Shown: piece by piece, positions 21,584 to 29,159 of the stretch
How the letters are laid out: each line of letters starts with the position of its first letter
Position numbering within the stretch: the stretch's first letter is position 1
Assembly (NCBI GenBank): GCA_031266175.1
Contig: JAISBN010000127.1
Span: 1-32,721 of the forward strand
Direction of reading: 5' to 3'
From: Treponema sp.
Lineage (GTDB): Bacteria > Spirochaetota > Spirochaetia > Treponematales > Breznakiellaceae
Length of the DNA: 32,721 nucleotides
The notes under the pieces: model-generated
What the model was told of the DNA's origin: nothing
Database searches by the model: none
What the model saw: the letters and a program-made list of their open reading frames with translations, nothing else
Position numbers and translations under genes: made by a program

Positions 21584-23073
21584 GAAGCCAGAGGCAGCGT
21601 ATCGTCCGCTTGTTCCTGCAGCTCCTTAAGGGTTTTGCTGGTTTTCATCAGCTGTGTATAGGTTCCGCTCCGGAGTATCCTGACTGCTTCCTGAAGCTGA
21701 ATATCGTATTCCAGATCATAGACCGGGGCGATCACCGTCCGGTTCTGCTCGTTCCTGATAAGCCGGCGGAGCAAGCTCAGATCCAGGCTGTATTTGGCAT
21801 TGAGTTCCCTGACAAAGGCATCTACCAGAGTACCGGAGGCCTGGGGATTTTCCGCGACAAACTCGGGGATTTTGTTATCCGAGATAAGCTCGTTCAGTTT
21901 TTCCGCGTCCGCGGAGGAAAAGTCGGGAAAAAGTATCTCCCTGTCCGGGGGAATGCCGATCTTGTCGATGTTCACATCACTGGGGGTATAGTACCGGGCG
22001 GTAGTCAGGCGGAAACCGGCGTTGCCCCCCACGGGGAACACCTTCTGTACCGAGCCTTTACCGAAGGACTTTTCCCCCACCAGATACGCCCGTCCCCGGT
22101 CTTTAAGGGCGCCGGCCACAATTTCCGAAGCGGACGCGGAACCTTTGTTAATCAGAACGACAACCGGCATATCCTGGGATACTACCGAACGGCGGCGGGC
22201 ATTGTAGACAAAATTTTCCGCGGGAATCCGGGATTTGGTGGAAACCACCACCCCTCCCTCGAGAAACAGTTCACAGATCCCCACCGCGGAATCCAGGAGA
22301 CCGCCGGGATTGTTCCGCAAGTCCACCACCAGGGCTTTGTAATTACTGCTCTTAAAGTCTTCCAGGGCTTCCCTGGTCCGGGTTACCGTCATGGGGGTAA
22401 AGGAAATAATCCGCACATAGCCAATGTCGCCGATCATCTCGTGCTTTATCACCGGCACTTCGATAACCGCCCTGGTCAGGGTTACGGGGAATTCCAGGGA
22501 AACGCCCCGGCGGATCAGGAGCTTTACCGCGGTATCCGGCGCCCCCCGCAGCCGGGCAAGGACTTCGTCCATGGAAAGCACATCCGTGGCCTCACCGTCA
22601 ATCTGAACGATCAGGTCCCCGGGGTTGATCCCTGCCCGCCAGCCGGGAGTGTCCTCAATGGGGCTGGCTACTTCCACAAAGGGAGGGGTTCCATCGGCTT
22701 TGGTTTCCAGGGGCTTGCTGATATAGAGGCCCACTCCGCCGAAACGGCCGGAGGTGGTATCGTTTAAATCTTCCATTTCCCGCTGGGGAAGAAAAGAGGA
22801 ATGGGGATCTCCCAGGGACTTAAACATGCCGTCCATGGTTCCCTCAAACAGCGTTTGAGGGTCTACCTCGTCCACATAATTGCGCTGGATAAAATCAAAG
22901 ACATTCTGCATGATCGCCGCATAGGGGCGATCATGGTTCCCCCCGCCGGACAGCAGGTTCTGGGCCCCGGCCCGGGGGGCAATAATAAACACCGCTCCCA
23001 GGATAATGCCGGAAAGCAGCCAGGGAAGAACGCGGAGGGAAAATTCACCCTTTTGGATATTTAATTTATTCAT
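21580..23073 (-). CDS. ctpA: carboxy-terminal processing protease (S41, CtpA-type)
   Basis: About 497 residues. An N-terminal signal or anchor segment (about 18-38) ends near PRAGAQ. It is followed by a helical start (FDFIQRNYVDEV), a PDZ domain (about 105-195 with GGVGLYI, GWRAGINPGD) and the S41 core, VVDLRNNPGG, then GSASASEI with the nucleophile Ser (about 314) and FGKGSVQ with the general-base Lys (about 339). The 25-residue Ser-Lys spacing matches E. coli Prc. It acts in the periplasm on C-termini of exported proteins. I chose ATG 23073 because the promoter -10 box lies six nt before it; an upstream reading to 23109 lies inside the preceding gene. rsmE follows with overlapping stop and start. 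Confidence 0.92.
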   Translation of the reverse strand: MNKLNIQKGEFSLRVLPWLLSGIILGAVFIIAPRAGAQNLLSGGGNHDRPYAAIMQNVFDFIQRNYVDEVDPQTLFEGTMDGMFKSLGDPHSSFLPQREMEDLNDTTSGRFGGVGLYISKPLETKADGTPPFVEVASPIEDTPGWRAGINPGDLIVQIDGEATDVLSMDEVLARLRGAPDTAVKLLIRRGVSLEFPVTLTRAVIEVPVIKHEMIGDIGYVRIISFTPMTVTRTREALEDFKSSNYKALVVDLRNNPGGLLDSAVGICELFLEGGVVVSTKSRIPAENFVYNARRRSVVSQDMPVVVLINKGSASASEIVAGALKDRGRAYLVGEKSFGKGSVQKVFPVGGNAGFRLTTARYYTPSDVNIDKIGIPPDREILFPDFSSADAEKLNELISDNKIPEFVAENPQASGTLVDAFVRELNAKYSLDLSLLRRLIRNEQNRTVIAPVYDLEYDIQLQEAVRILRSGTYTQLMKTSKTLKELQEQADDTLPLAS

Positions 23074-23079
23074 GATCAT

Positions 23080-23109
23080 AGTGTAAACCCCGGGACTTAG
23101 GTCTTTCAA
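23080..23109 (-). promoter_or_regulatory. internal promoter of ctpA; predicted leaderless
   Basis: On the minus strand TTGAAA (23109-23104), an 18-nt spacer and TACACT (23085-23080). ATG 23073 begins six nt after the -10, where transcription should start. It overlaps the end of the upstream signalling gene. Confidence 0.58.
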
Positions 23110-24416
23110 GTATTGGCTGCCGCGCTTAGCCTGGCCGCCGTCTGTTCGTTGCTTCGTACCAGCCGTTTGGCCAGTAGTTTGGAAAGGAATATGCCGTAGT
23201 GGGGATATTCCCGGATGACGGTAATAAAATTTTTCTGGGTCAAAAGAATCAGTTTACCCGGACTGGAGGCCCGGACCGTGGCGGATCTGCGCTGGTTCAG
23301 CAGGAAGGACATTTCTCCCATAAAAATATCCTGGGGCGAAAGGCTCCCCACCGGTTTGTCGTTGTGGATCACCTCGTAGGTGCCGGAAGAAATGTAGTAC
23401 AGGTAATCGCTGGGTTCCCCCTCTTTTAAAACCGTATCGCCCTTTTTTACCGTCACGATCTGTTCATTGGAAAAACCAATGGGTACTTCGTGTTCCACCG
23501 AAACATCGTGCCTGATGATCAGCGCCACCTGGTTACCCTTGGCATTGTACTTAAGTTCGTGGGAAAGACCCGAGGCCATTTGAATCCCCCGGCCATGGAG
23601 GCTGTACTGGTCCTGGTTCGCCACTTTTTCAAGATGGGCTTTGACATCAAACCCCCTGCCCTCATCATGGATAATAAAAACGGAGCGGTCCGGCTTAATC
23701 TCCCAGAGCAGGGATACTTTTTTTGCCTGAATTTCGGGGTCCCTGCATCTTTCCGCAATTAAATCAACGGGAGAAATACCCTCGTTCAGGGCTTCGGTTT
23801 TTTCGTCGTAGGAAATCCCGCAGTTGCCGTGTTCAATGGCGTTCACAATCAGTTCCGCCAAAGCCAGCTGGAGATGCATTTTACTGTCCGGGTTAATAAG
23901 CCCCCGCTGGGCCAGGATGGTAGCGCCGATGCCGGAATAGAGGGGCACCGCCAGGAGGTCGTTTTCTATGACAAAACTGCCGGAAGCCCCGTCCAGCAGG
24001 TTTTTGGTAAATTCCCGCTGAAAGATGATCTGGTAGTTCTGTTCGATAATCTGAATGTTCTTGACCAGGTGGGTTCTGAGCCTGAAATTGTCCAGCAGGG
24101 TCAGCACATTGGCGGCCTTGTACTTTTTCAGCAGCTCCTCTTCCTGGTCCTGTTCGGAGGAAAAAAGACCGATAATCCCGAAGTTGAGGATCCACTTGTC
24201 GTTCTGAATATGGCTGATGATTTCATTCACCTTGACGCTGGTATCCGAAAAGTTGATAACCACCAGTTCCGGAAGGGCATAGTTGAGAAATTCCAGGATT
24301 TCGTCTTCCTGGTTCAGAAACAGCAGATCGTAATTGTGGCCGGGATTCTCCTGAAAGGCGCGTTCCACCCGCTTCCGGATTTCAGAGTTCGAATTGATAA
24401 TACCCAGGATACTCAT
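23106..24416 (-). CDS. pseudo-receiver / anti-sigma-type HATPase / cyclic-nucleotide-binding fusion protein
   Basis: 436 residues with three modules. Residues 1-118 look like a response-regulator receiver, but the phospho-acceptor Asp is replaced (PELVVINFSD, Asn55), so it is probably not phosphorylated in the usual way. Residues 180-303 are an RsbW/SpoIIAB-like HATPase: LALAELIVNAIEHGN (N-box), FIIHDEGRGFD (G1) and HGRGIQMASGL (G2). Residues 318-420 form a cNMP-binding domain, with KKGDTVLKEGEPSDYLYYISSG, GEMSFLL and RSATVRA; the RSATV segment corresponds to the phosphate-binding cassette. Such a protein could phosphorylate a STAS partner under control of a cyclic nucleotide. GGAG lies five nt before ATG. 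It follows the M16 peptidase gene by 26 nt. Confidence 0.87.
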   Translation of the reverse strand: MSILGIINSNSEIRKRVERAFQENPGHNYDLLFLNQEDEILEFLNYALPELVVINFSDTSVKVNEIISHIQNDKWILNFGIIGLFSSEQDQEEELLKKYKAANVLTLLDNFRLRTHLVKNIQIIEQNYQIIFQREFTKNLLDGASGSFVIENDLLAVPLYSGIGATILAQRGLINPDSKMHLQLALAELIVNAIEHGNCGISYDEKTEALNEGISPVDLIAERCRDPEIQAKKVSLLWEIKPDRSVFIIHDEGRGFDVKAHLEKVANQDQYSLHGRGIQMASGLSHELKYNAKGNQVALIIRHDVSVEHEVPIGFSNEQIVTVKKGDTVLKEGEPSDYLYYISSGTYEVIHNDKPVGSLSPQDIFMGEMSFLLNQRRSATVRASSPGKLILLTQKNFITVIREYPHYGIFLSKLLAKRLVRSNEQTAARLSAAANT

Positions 24417-24442
24417 GCTTACTCCGTGACAAAAAATTCCTT

Positions 24443-27385
24443 CTAATTATCGGCAGTTTCGGGTAAAAGTACCAATTCCGCCGGCCCTTTGACCAGCAAT
24501 TCCGCAAGGATGTTCCGCATCTGTTCCGCCGTTACGGACCGGTATAAAGCGGGCCTTTGGACCAGGCGGGAAAGGGGAGCTCCGGTAATAAGGGTAAAAT
24601 TCGCCAGATTCCGGGCCACGAAGCTGTTGTTTTCCATGGATTGCTCAAAAGTCTTTACCAGCGCCTCCCGGGCCCGGCGGAAAGTTTCTTCGTCAATGCC
24701 CCCCGCCGCCAGGGAAGCCAGCCGCTCCCTTACGGTCCGCCGCAGTTCCGCCTCCCGCCCGGGGTCACAGATAAAGTAGACGCCCAGGGCCAGTTCCCCC
24801 CTGGGCATGAGAGTCAGGGCCGAGTCCACAGAAACCGAGTATACGCCCCCCAGGGTTTCCCGGATTTCATCGGTTAATACGATGTCCAGGTATTCGTTGA
24901 GTACCAGGACAGCGGCGTTATCCGCTTCTGTCCAGGGTTTGGGAGCGTACCAGCCCATATAGGCGGCGGCCTTTTCTTCTTTTCCCTTACGGATAACCTG
25001 TTCCGCCGCGCCCGGCCGTTTAATGTCCGGATCGGCCCAGGAATTCCAGCGGGGCCGGGGATTTCCCTCCGCGTCGGCATTCGGTATGGAGGCAAGCCAG
25101 GTTTCCGCCAGGGAACGAAGGTTTTCCCGGTCCCCCAGGCTTCCGGCAAATACCACTACATAATCCGCGGGATTCAGGGCCGCCCTTAAAAAATCCCCGG
25201 CGGCGGCGGTGTTAACCGAGTCCAGGTCTTTAAGTTCCAGGGACCGGAGCAAAGGATTGCCGCCGGACAAAAACCGGTTGAGTTCCTTAAAAAAGACCGT
25301 TTCCGGGTTTTCCGCTTCCTGAAGCAGCCGGGTTCTGTACTGATCCACCACCAGCTTAAGCCCTGTCTCGTCAATCCGGGGAGCGGTAAAGCTGACATAC
25401 AGCATCTGCAGCAGGTATTCCAGGTCCTTCACCGCCGCTGAACCCTGGAAGCTCCGGAGATAGGAACTGGTCCAGAACGACAGGGATACCTGTTTATCCG
25501 AAAGCAGATCCAGCAGTTCGATCCGGTTTAAGGGGCCCAGGCCGGAAGCGCTTTGTATTTCCGCGGCCAGTTCCGCTGAAAAGTCCGGCCCCGGTACTTT
25601 ATCGTTTTGATCGGGCGATCGTTTGATCGCATCGCCGGTCGTACCGCCCCGGGCCAGGGCACAAAAGCTTAGTTCGTTATTTCTGTTGGCGGTCTCCATC
25701 AGGATAACCTGCATACCGTTGCTCAAGTTCCAGATTTCCGCCCCGGACTCATCCCGCAGGACCGAAACAACAGCCTGCCGCGGCGGGCTTTCATCCACCA
25801 GGGCGGGAGCAGCCCTCCGCTCTTCGGGGGGCGACACTTCGGCGTTCCGGCTTTCCCGGACCATGGCAAATACCGCGTCACGGCCGGGAAGAGCCGGCGC
25901 TTCCGCTTCCGGAGCGATCACCAGCGCCATTACATCATCGTCGGCAAAGCAGGAACGCAGGGCGGCGTTTACCGCGTTCCGGGTAATGGCCGGCAGCAGG
26001 GCGTTGGCCGCCTTGAGCTTCCAGTCCGCGTCCAAAACAAAGGAATCGTTAAGAAAACCGCCGCTTAATTCGTAGATGAGGTCTTCCGATTCCAGCCGGT
26101 CCTGTTCCGCCGCCAGCTGTTCCAGTTCGGAAAGCAGCGCTCCCTTGGCCCGGTCCAGTTCCGCTCCGGTAAAGCCGTACCGGATCAGCCGCTCTTTTTC
26201 CTCAAGCACCGCCCGGAGGGTATCGGTAGTCCGGCCCGTTTTAGCCTGGGCGGCCATAATATAGTACCGGGATTCCCGGCCATGGCGGTCGTTCCAGACC
26301 GCGGCGTATATAAAGGGGTTGTCTTCCCGGGATGCCGCTTCTGCGGTACGGAAATCAATCATGGTCCTTGACAGATAATCAATAATCCATTCCCGGTAAC
26401 CCCGCAGGGTCTGTTCCGGGGCCCGGGGACCGCGCTTGTGGTAAAGATACACGACAGAGCCGGGCAGCTCCGGGTCGGTAATAATTTCCGCGGCAAGGGA
26501 GCCCTTTTGGGGACCGGGCAGTTCGTAATAGGGCCGGTCCAGGGGAGTATTCCGGGCCGGAGCGGTAAACCGGGAAGCCAGCTCCCGTTCCAGCAGGGCC
26601 CCGTCAAAATCCCCTACCAGGATCACCGCCATATTGTCCGGCCGGTACCAGGTTTGGTAAAAATTCCTCAGCTGATCCGGGGTAACGGTCTGGATAATGT
26701 CCGGAAGCCCGATGGGAAGCCGCTCGGCGTACCGGGAATCCCGGAAGATCACCGGCAGGAGCTTTCGCAGAACCCGGTCCTGGGCTCCCAGCCGGGAACG
26801 GTACTCCTCCATGATGACGGCCCGTTCCTTGTCCACATCCCCGGGATTAAAGGTTACGGTCCAGGTCCAGTCGTCCAGGATAGCCAGGGCTTTTTCCGGG
26901 ATCCGCCTGACGCCGCCATCGTCTTCTACCGGGGTTTCTATGCCGTAGACCGTTTCATTGTAGGTGGTATAGGCGTTTACCTCCGGGCCGAAACGCATGC
27001 CCAGGGAACGGAGGTAATTGACCAGTTCGGCCCCGGGAAAACGGGCGGTGCCGTTAAAAGCCATATGTTCTACAAAGTGGGCCACCCCCCGTTCATGGTC
27101 CTCTTCCAGGACCGAACCGGCGTTTACCGCCAGAGTCAGGTAGGCCCTGCCCGCGGGAAGGGAATTTTCCAGGATATAGTACCGGAGCCCGTTGGGAAGC
27201 TGCCCGGTTCGCAGGGCCGTTTTGACCGGAAGGGGATCATCCGGCAGCCCCAGACCGCCATATACAACCTTGGGCGGAGGGGTAAAAAGAGCATCTTGAC
27301 CCGAAACCCGGGGACCGGGGCAAAAAAGCAGGACGATAAACGCCGAAAAAAGAGAAAAATACCGTTTGTTTTTAATAAAAATCAT
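24443..27385 (-). CDS. secreted M16-family zinc metallopeptidase (pitrilysin/PqqL-like, two-domain)
   Basis: 980 residues. The N-terminus is a signal peptide (hydrophobic 10-22, PRVSGQ). The inverted zinc motif H-x-x-E-H is present as HFVEH (His103, Glu106, His107). The third ligand Glu is expected in DKERAVIMEEYRSR (about 185-198). A second, inactive M16-like half occupies about 530-980, as is usual for pitrilysins of about 950 residues. Such enzymes degrade small peptides in the periplasm. It starts the long minus-strand cluster, with a perfect TATACT six nt before ATG and no ribosome-binding site. The start is supported by the signal peptide beginning directly after it. Confidence 0.93.
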   Translation of the reverse strand: MIFIKNKRYFSLFSAFIVLLFCPGPRVSGQDALFTPPPKVVYGGLGLPDDPLPVKTALRTGQLPNGLRYYILENSLPAGRAYLTLAVNAGSVLEEDHERGVAHFVEHMAFNGTARFPGAELVNYLRSLGMRFGPEVNAYTTYNETVYGIETPVEDDGGVRRIPEKALAILDDWTWTVTFNPGDVDKERAVIMEEYRSRLGAQDRVLRKLLPVIFRDSRYAERLPIGLPDIIQTVTPDQLRNFYQTWYRPDNMAVILVGDFDGALLERELASRFTAPARNTPLDRPYYELPGPQKGSLAAEIITDPELPGSVVYLYHKRGPRAPEQTLRGYREWIIDYLSRTMIDFRTAEAASREDNPFIYAAVWNDRHGRESRYYIMAAQAKTGRTTDTLRAVLEEKERLIRYGFTGAELDRAKGALLSELEQLAAEQDRLESEDLIYELSGGFLNDSFVLDADWKLKAANALLPAITRNAVNAALRSCFADDDVMALVIAPEAEAPALPGRDAVFAMVRESRNAEVSPPEERRAAPALVDESPPRQAVVSVLRDESGAEIWNLSNGMQVILMETANRNNELSFCALARGGTTGDAIKRSPDQNDKVPGPDFSAELAAEIQSASGLGPLNRIELLDLLSDKQVSLSFWTSSYLRSFQGSAAVKDLEYLLQMLYVSFTAPRIDETGLKLVVDQYRTRLLQEAENPETVFFKELNRFLSGGNPLLRSLELKDLDSVNTAAAGDFLRAALNPADYVVVFAGSLGDRENLRSLAETWLASIPNADAEGNPRPRWNSWADPDIKRPGAAEQVIRKGKEEKAAAYMGWYAPKPWTEADNAAVLVLNEYLDIVLTDEIRETLGGVYSVSVDSALTLMPRGELALGVYFICDPGREAELRRTVRERLASLAAGGIDEETFRRAREALVKTFEQSMENNSFVARNLANFTLITGAPLSRLVQRPALYRSVTAEQMRNILAELLVKGPAELVLLPETADN

Positions 27386-27391
27386 ATCTTA

Positions 27392-27397
27392 AGTATA
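27392..27397 (-). promoter_or_regulatory. -10 box of the M16 peptidase gene; predicted leaderless
   Basis: TATACT on the minus strand (27397-27392), followed by six nt and the ATG. No convincing -35 was seen 16-18 nt upstream, and no ribosome-binding site lies before the start. Confidence 0.45.
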
Positions 27398-27414
27398 CCC
27401 AAAAAAGGTTTATA

Positions 27415-27423
27415 TGATATACT
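27415..27423 (+). promoter_or_regulatory. extended -10 promoter of the DHH phosphoesterase gene
   Basis: TGATATACT: TG at 27415-27416 and TATACT at 27418-27423. The short leader then carries GGAGG (27435-27439), six nt before ATG 27446. It lies back to back with the M16 promoter, with about 20 nt between the two -10 boxes. Confidence 0.6.
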
Positions 27424-27445
27424 ATTTTCATATTGGAGGCACATT

Positions 27446-28351
27446 ATGAGACTTTTAACCAGGTCTGATTTTGACGGTCTTGCTTGCGGCGCCCTGCTTG
27501 AATATCTGGGAATCATTGACGAATACAAATTTGTTCACCCCAAGGATATCCAGGACGGACTGGTAGAAGCAACATCCAACGATATATTAGCCAATATCCC
27601 CTATGTTAAAGGTTGCAAACTCTGGTTCGATCATCATTACAGCGAGTCGGAACGGCTGGGAAAAGATGTCTACTTTGAGGGCGTTTCCCGGGTTGCTCCC
27701 AGCTGCGCCAGGGTTATTTATGATTATTACGGCGGGGCCGAAAAACTGGGCTGTTTTAAAACCATGATGAAATACGTGGACAAGGTTGATTCGGGGGATT
27801 TGACTTCCGAAGAAATACTCCATCCCACGGGATGGGTGCTGCTGGGCTTTATCATGGATCCCAGAACCGGCCTGGGGCGGTTCCGGAATTTTACCATCAG
27901 CAACTACGATCTGATGAAGCTGCTGACAAAGGCCTGTATCGATAAGCCCATAGAAGAAATTCTTGCCATGAACGATGTCAAGGAACGGATAGAAGTGTAC
28001 ATTGAACAGGCCGAAGCTTTTAAGGAAATGGTCCGGCGCTACGCCAAAACGGACGGTCAGGCTATTATCGTTGACCTGCGGGGGGTGGAAAAAATCCACG
28101 CGGGCAACCGCTTCCTGATCTACACCCTGTTTCCCAAACAAAACGTCTCTGTCTGGATCGTGGACGGTAAGAACAAGCAAAACGCGGCGATCACCGTGGG
28201 GTACAGCATCACCAACCGCAGCGCCACCGTGAATGTGGGCAGCCTCCTCCTTAAGTACGGCGGGGGCGGCCACACCCAGGTAGGGACCTGCCAGGCGGAC
28301 TACGCCGACGCGGACCGGGTTATCGGGGAAATTATCGCGGCGGTGCGATAG
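27446..28351 (+). CDS. DHH/DHHA1-family phosphoesterase
   Basis: 301 residues. The N-terminal half has SDFDGLACGALLEYLG (motif I with Asp residues) and LWFDHHYSES (the DHH motif). The C-terminal DHHA1 domain ends in YGGGGHTQVGTC, the Gly-rich substrate-binding loop. Relatives hydrolyse oligoribonucleotides, cyclic-dinucleotide products, pyrophosphate or polyphosphate; the substrate here is not determined. The start is clear from GGAGG and the extended -10 promoter, although the frame stays open far upstream. It is divergent from the M16 peptidase gene. Confidence 0.9.
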   Translation: MRLLTRSDFDGLACGALLEYLGIIDEYKFVHPKDIQDGLVEATSNDILANIPYVKGCKLWFDHHYSESERLGKDVYFEGVSRVAPSCARVIYDYYGGAEKLGCFKTMMKYVDKVDSGDLTSEEILHPTGWVLLGFIMDPRTGLGRFRNFTISNYDLMKLLTKACIDKPIEEILAMNDVKERIEVYIEQAEAFKEMVRRYAKTDGQAIIVDLRGVEKIHAGNRFLIYTLFPKQNVSVWIVDGKNKQNAAITVGYSITNRSATVNVGSLLLKYGGGGHTQVGTCQADYADADRVIGEIIAAVR

Positions 28352-28435
28352 GCGGCGCCCGTGATGTGTAACCTTCACAAGGTATACAATTAGCGTTTGC
28401 TAAAGCCGGAAAAAACATGTTGGAAAGGGTTTTTT

Positions 28436-29023
28436 ATGAAAGAAAATGCAGAATTACGGGCAATGGCAAGAAGCCAGCTAAAGGGAGCGTGGCTTGAGGC
28501 GGTTGGATTGATTCTCGTTTACTGGATCATAATGGGCGTTTCTTCGATGGTTATGGTTGGACTCCTGGTTTTGGGAGGTCCTTTAACGCTGGGGTTATCG
28601 GGATATTTCCTGAAAAAACCCCGTGGTGAAGCCGGGAAACTTGAAAATTTGTTTGACGGTTTTAAACAGTTTGGTTCAAGCTTTCTGTTGAATTTACTTC
28701 AGGGCATTTTCATTGTGCTCTGGTCTTGTTTATTGATAATACCCGGGATTGTAAAAGTCTTTAGTTACTCTATGGCATTTTACATTTTGAAAGATAATCC
28801 CGATATTGGAGCGTTAGAAGCAATTACCCAAAGCCGGGAAATGATGACCGGATACAAGTGGAAACTTTTCTGCCTTTATTTTAGTTTCATTGGCTGGGCT
28901 TTACTGTGCTGTCTTTCATTTGGAATTGGCTTTTTGTGGCTTGTTCCGTATATAGAGACGAGCGGCGCAAACTTTTATGAAGAATTGAAAAAGCAAAGTC
29001 CCGCAGCGGCGGTTGCTGCGTAA
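28436..29023 (+). CDS. DUF975-like multi-spanning membrane protein, AT-richer than its neighbours
   Basis: 195 residues. KENAELRAMARSQLKGAW is a typical DUF975 amphipathic start, followed by about four hydrophobic segments (24-50, 80-108, 136-165 and the end) with the LENLFDGFKQFG loop and SYSMAFYILKDNP between spans. The family's function is unknown. GGAAAGG lies six nt before ATG 28436; a TTG start at 28397 is much less likely. The base composition is visibly more AT-rich than in flanking genes, and a perfect 10-bp inverted repeat follows, so lateral acquisition is possible. A weak -10 (TACAAT, 28385-28390) precedes it without a good -35. Confidence 0.85.
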   Translation: MKENAELRAMARSQLKGAWLEAVGLILVYWIIMGVSSMVMVGLLVLGGPLTLGLSGYFLKKPRGEAGKLENLFDGFKQFGSSFLLNLLQGIFIVLWSCLLIIPGIVKVFSYSMAFYILKDNPDIGALEAITQSREMMTGYKWKLFCLYFSFIGWALLCCLSFGIGFLWLVPYIETSGANFYEELKKQSPAAAVAA

Positions 29024-29033
29024 ATCAGGAGCT

Positions 29034-29060
29034 TGTCCCAAAAACTGAAATTTTGGGACA
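29034..29060. terminator. perfect 10-bp inverted repeat after the DUF975 gene, possible terminator
   Basis: TGTCCCAAAA and TTTTGGGACA surround a 7-nt loop. It begins ten nt after the stop codon. The downstream flank (GCTTTCC) lacks a T-tract, so termination would rely on the T-rich right arm itself. It may instead be a repeat element associated with transfer of the gene. Confidence 0.45.
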
Positions 29061-29067
29061 GCTTTCC

Positions 29068-29119
29068 GGCTATGTGAAATGCCTCATTTTAAAATGTTAC
29101 CGAAAAGGCTATGTGAAAT
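29068..29119. repeat. 13-bp direct repeat pair with central palindrome upstream of the beta-CASP gene
   Basis: GGCTATGTGAAAT occurs at 29068-29080 and again at 29107-29119. Between the copies lies CATTTTAAAATG (29085-29096), a perfect 12-bp palindrome. The pair ends just before the promoter of the nuclease gene and could be an operator array or a remnant of an insertion. Confidence 0.55.
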
Positions 29120-29120
29120 A

Positions 29121-29150
29121 TTGCTGCATGCCGCCGTTTTGTGATATACT
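29121..29150 (+). promoter_or_regulatory. extended -10 promoter of the beta-CASP gene; predicted leaderless
   Basis: TTGCTG (29121-29126), an 18-nt spacer and TATACT (29145-29150), preceded by TGA to give an extended -10. ATG begins nine nt later. The sequence before the ATG is CCTCC, the opposite of a ribosome-binding site. Confidence 0.6.
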
Positions 29151-29159
29151 TCCCTCCTT

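Noticed and set aside
26438-27445. Upstream extension of the DHH gene frame to give a 637-residue protein
   Set aside because: The extension is antisense to the M16 peptidase; promoter, GGAGG site and family start all place initiation at 27446.
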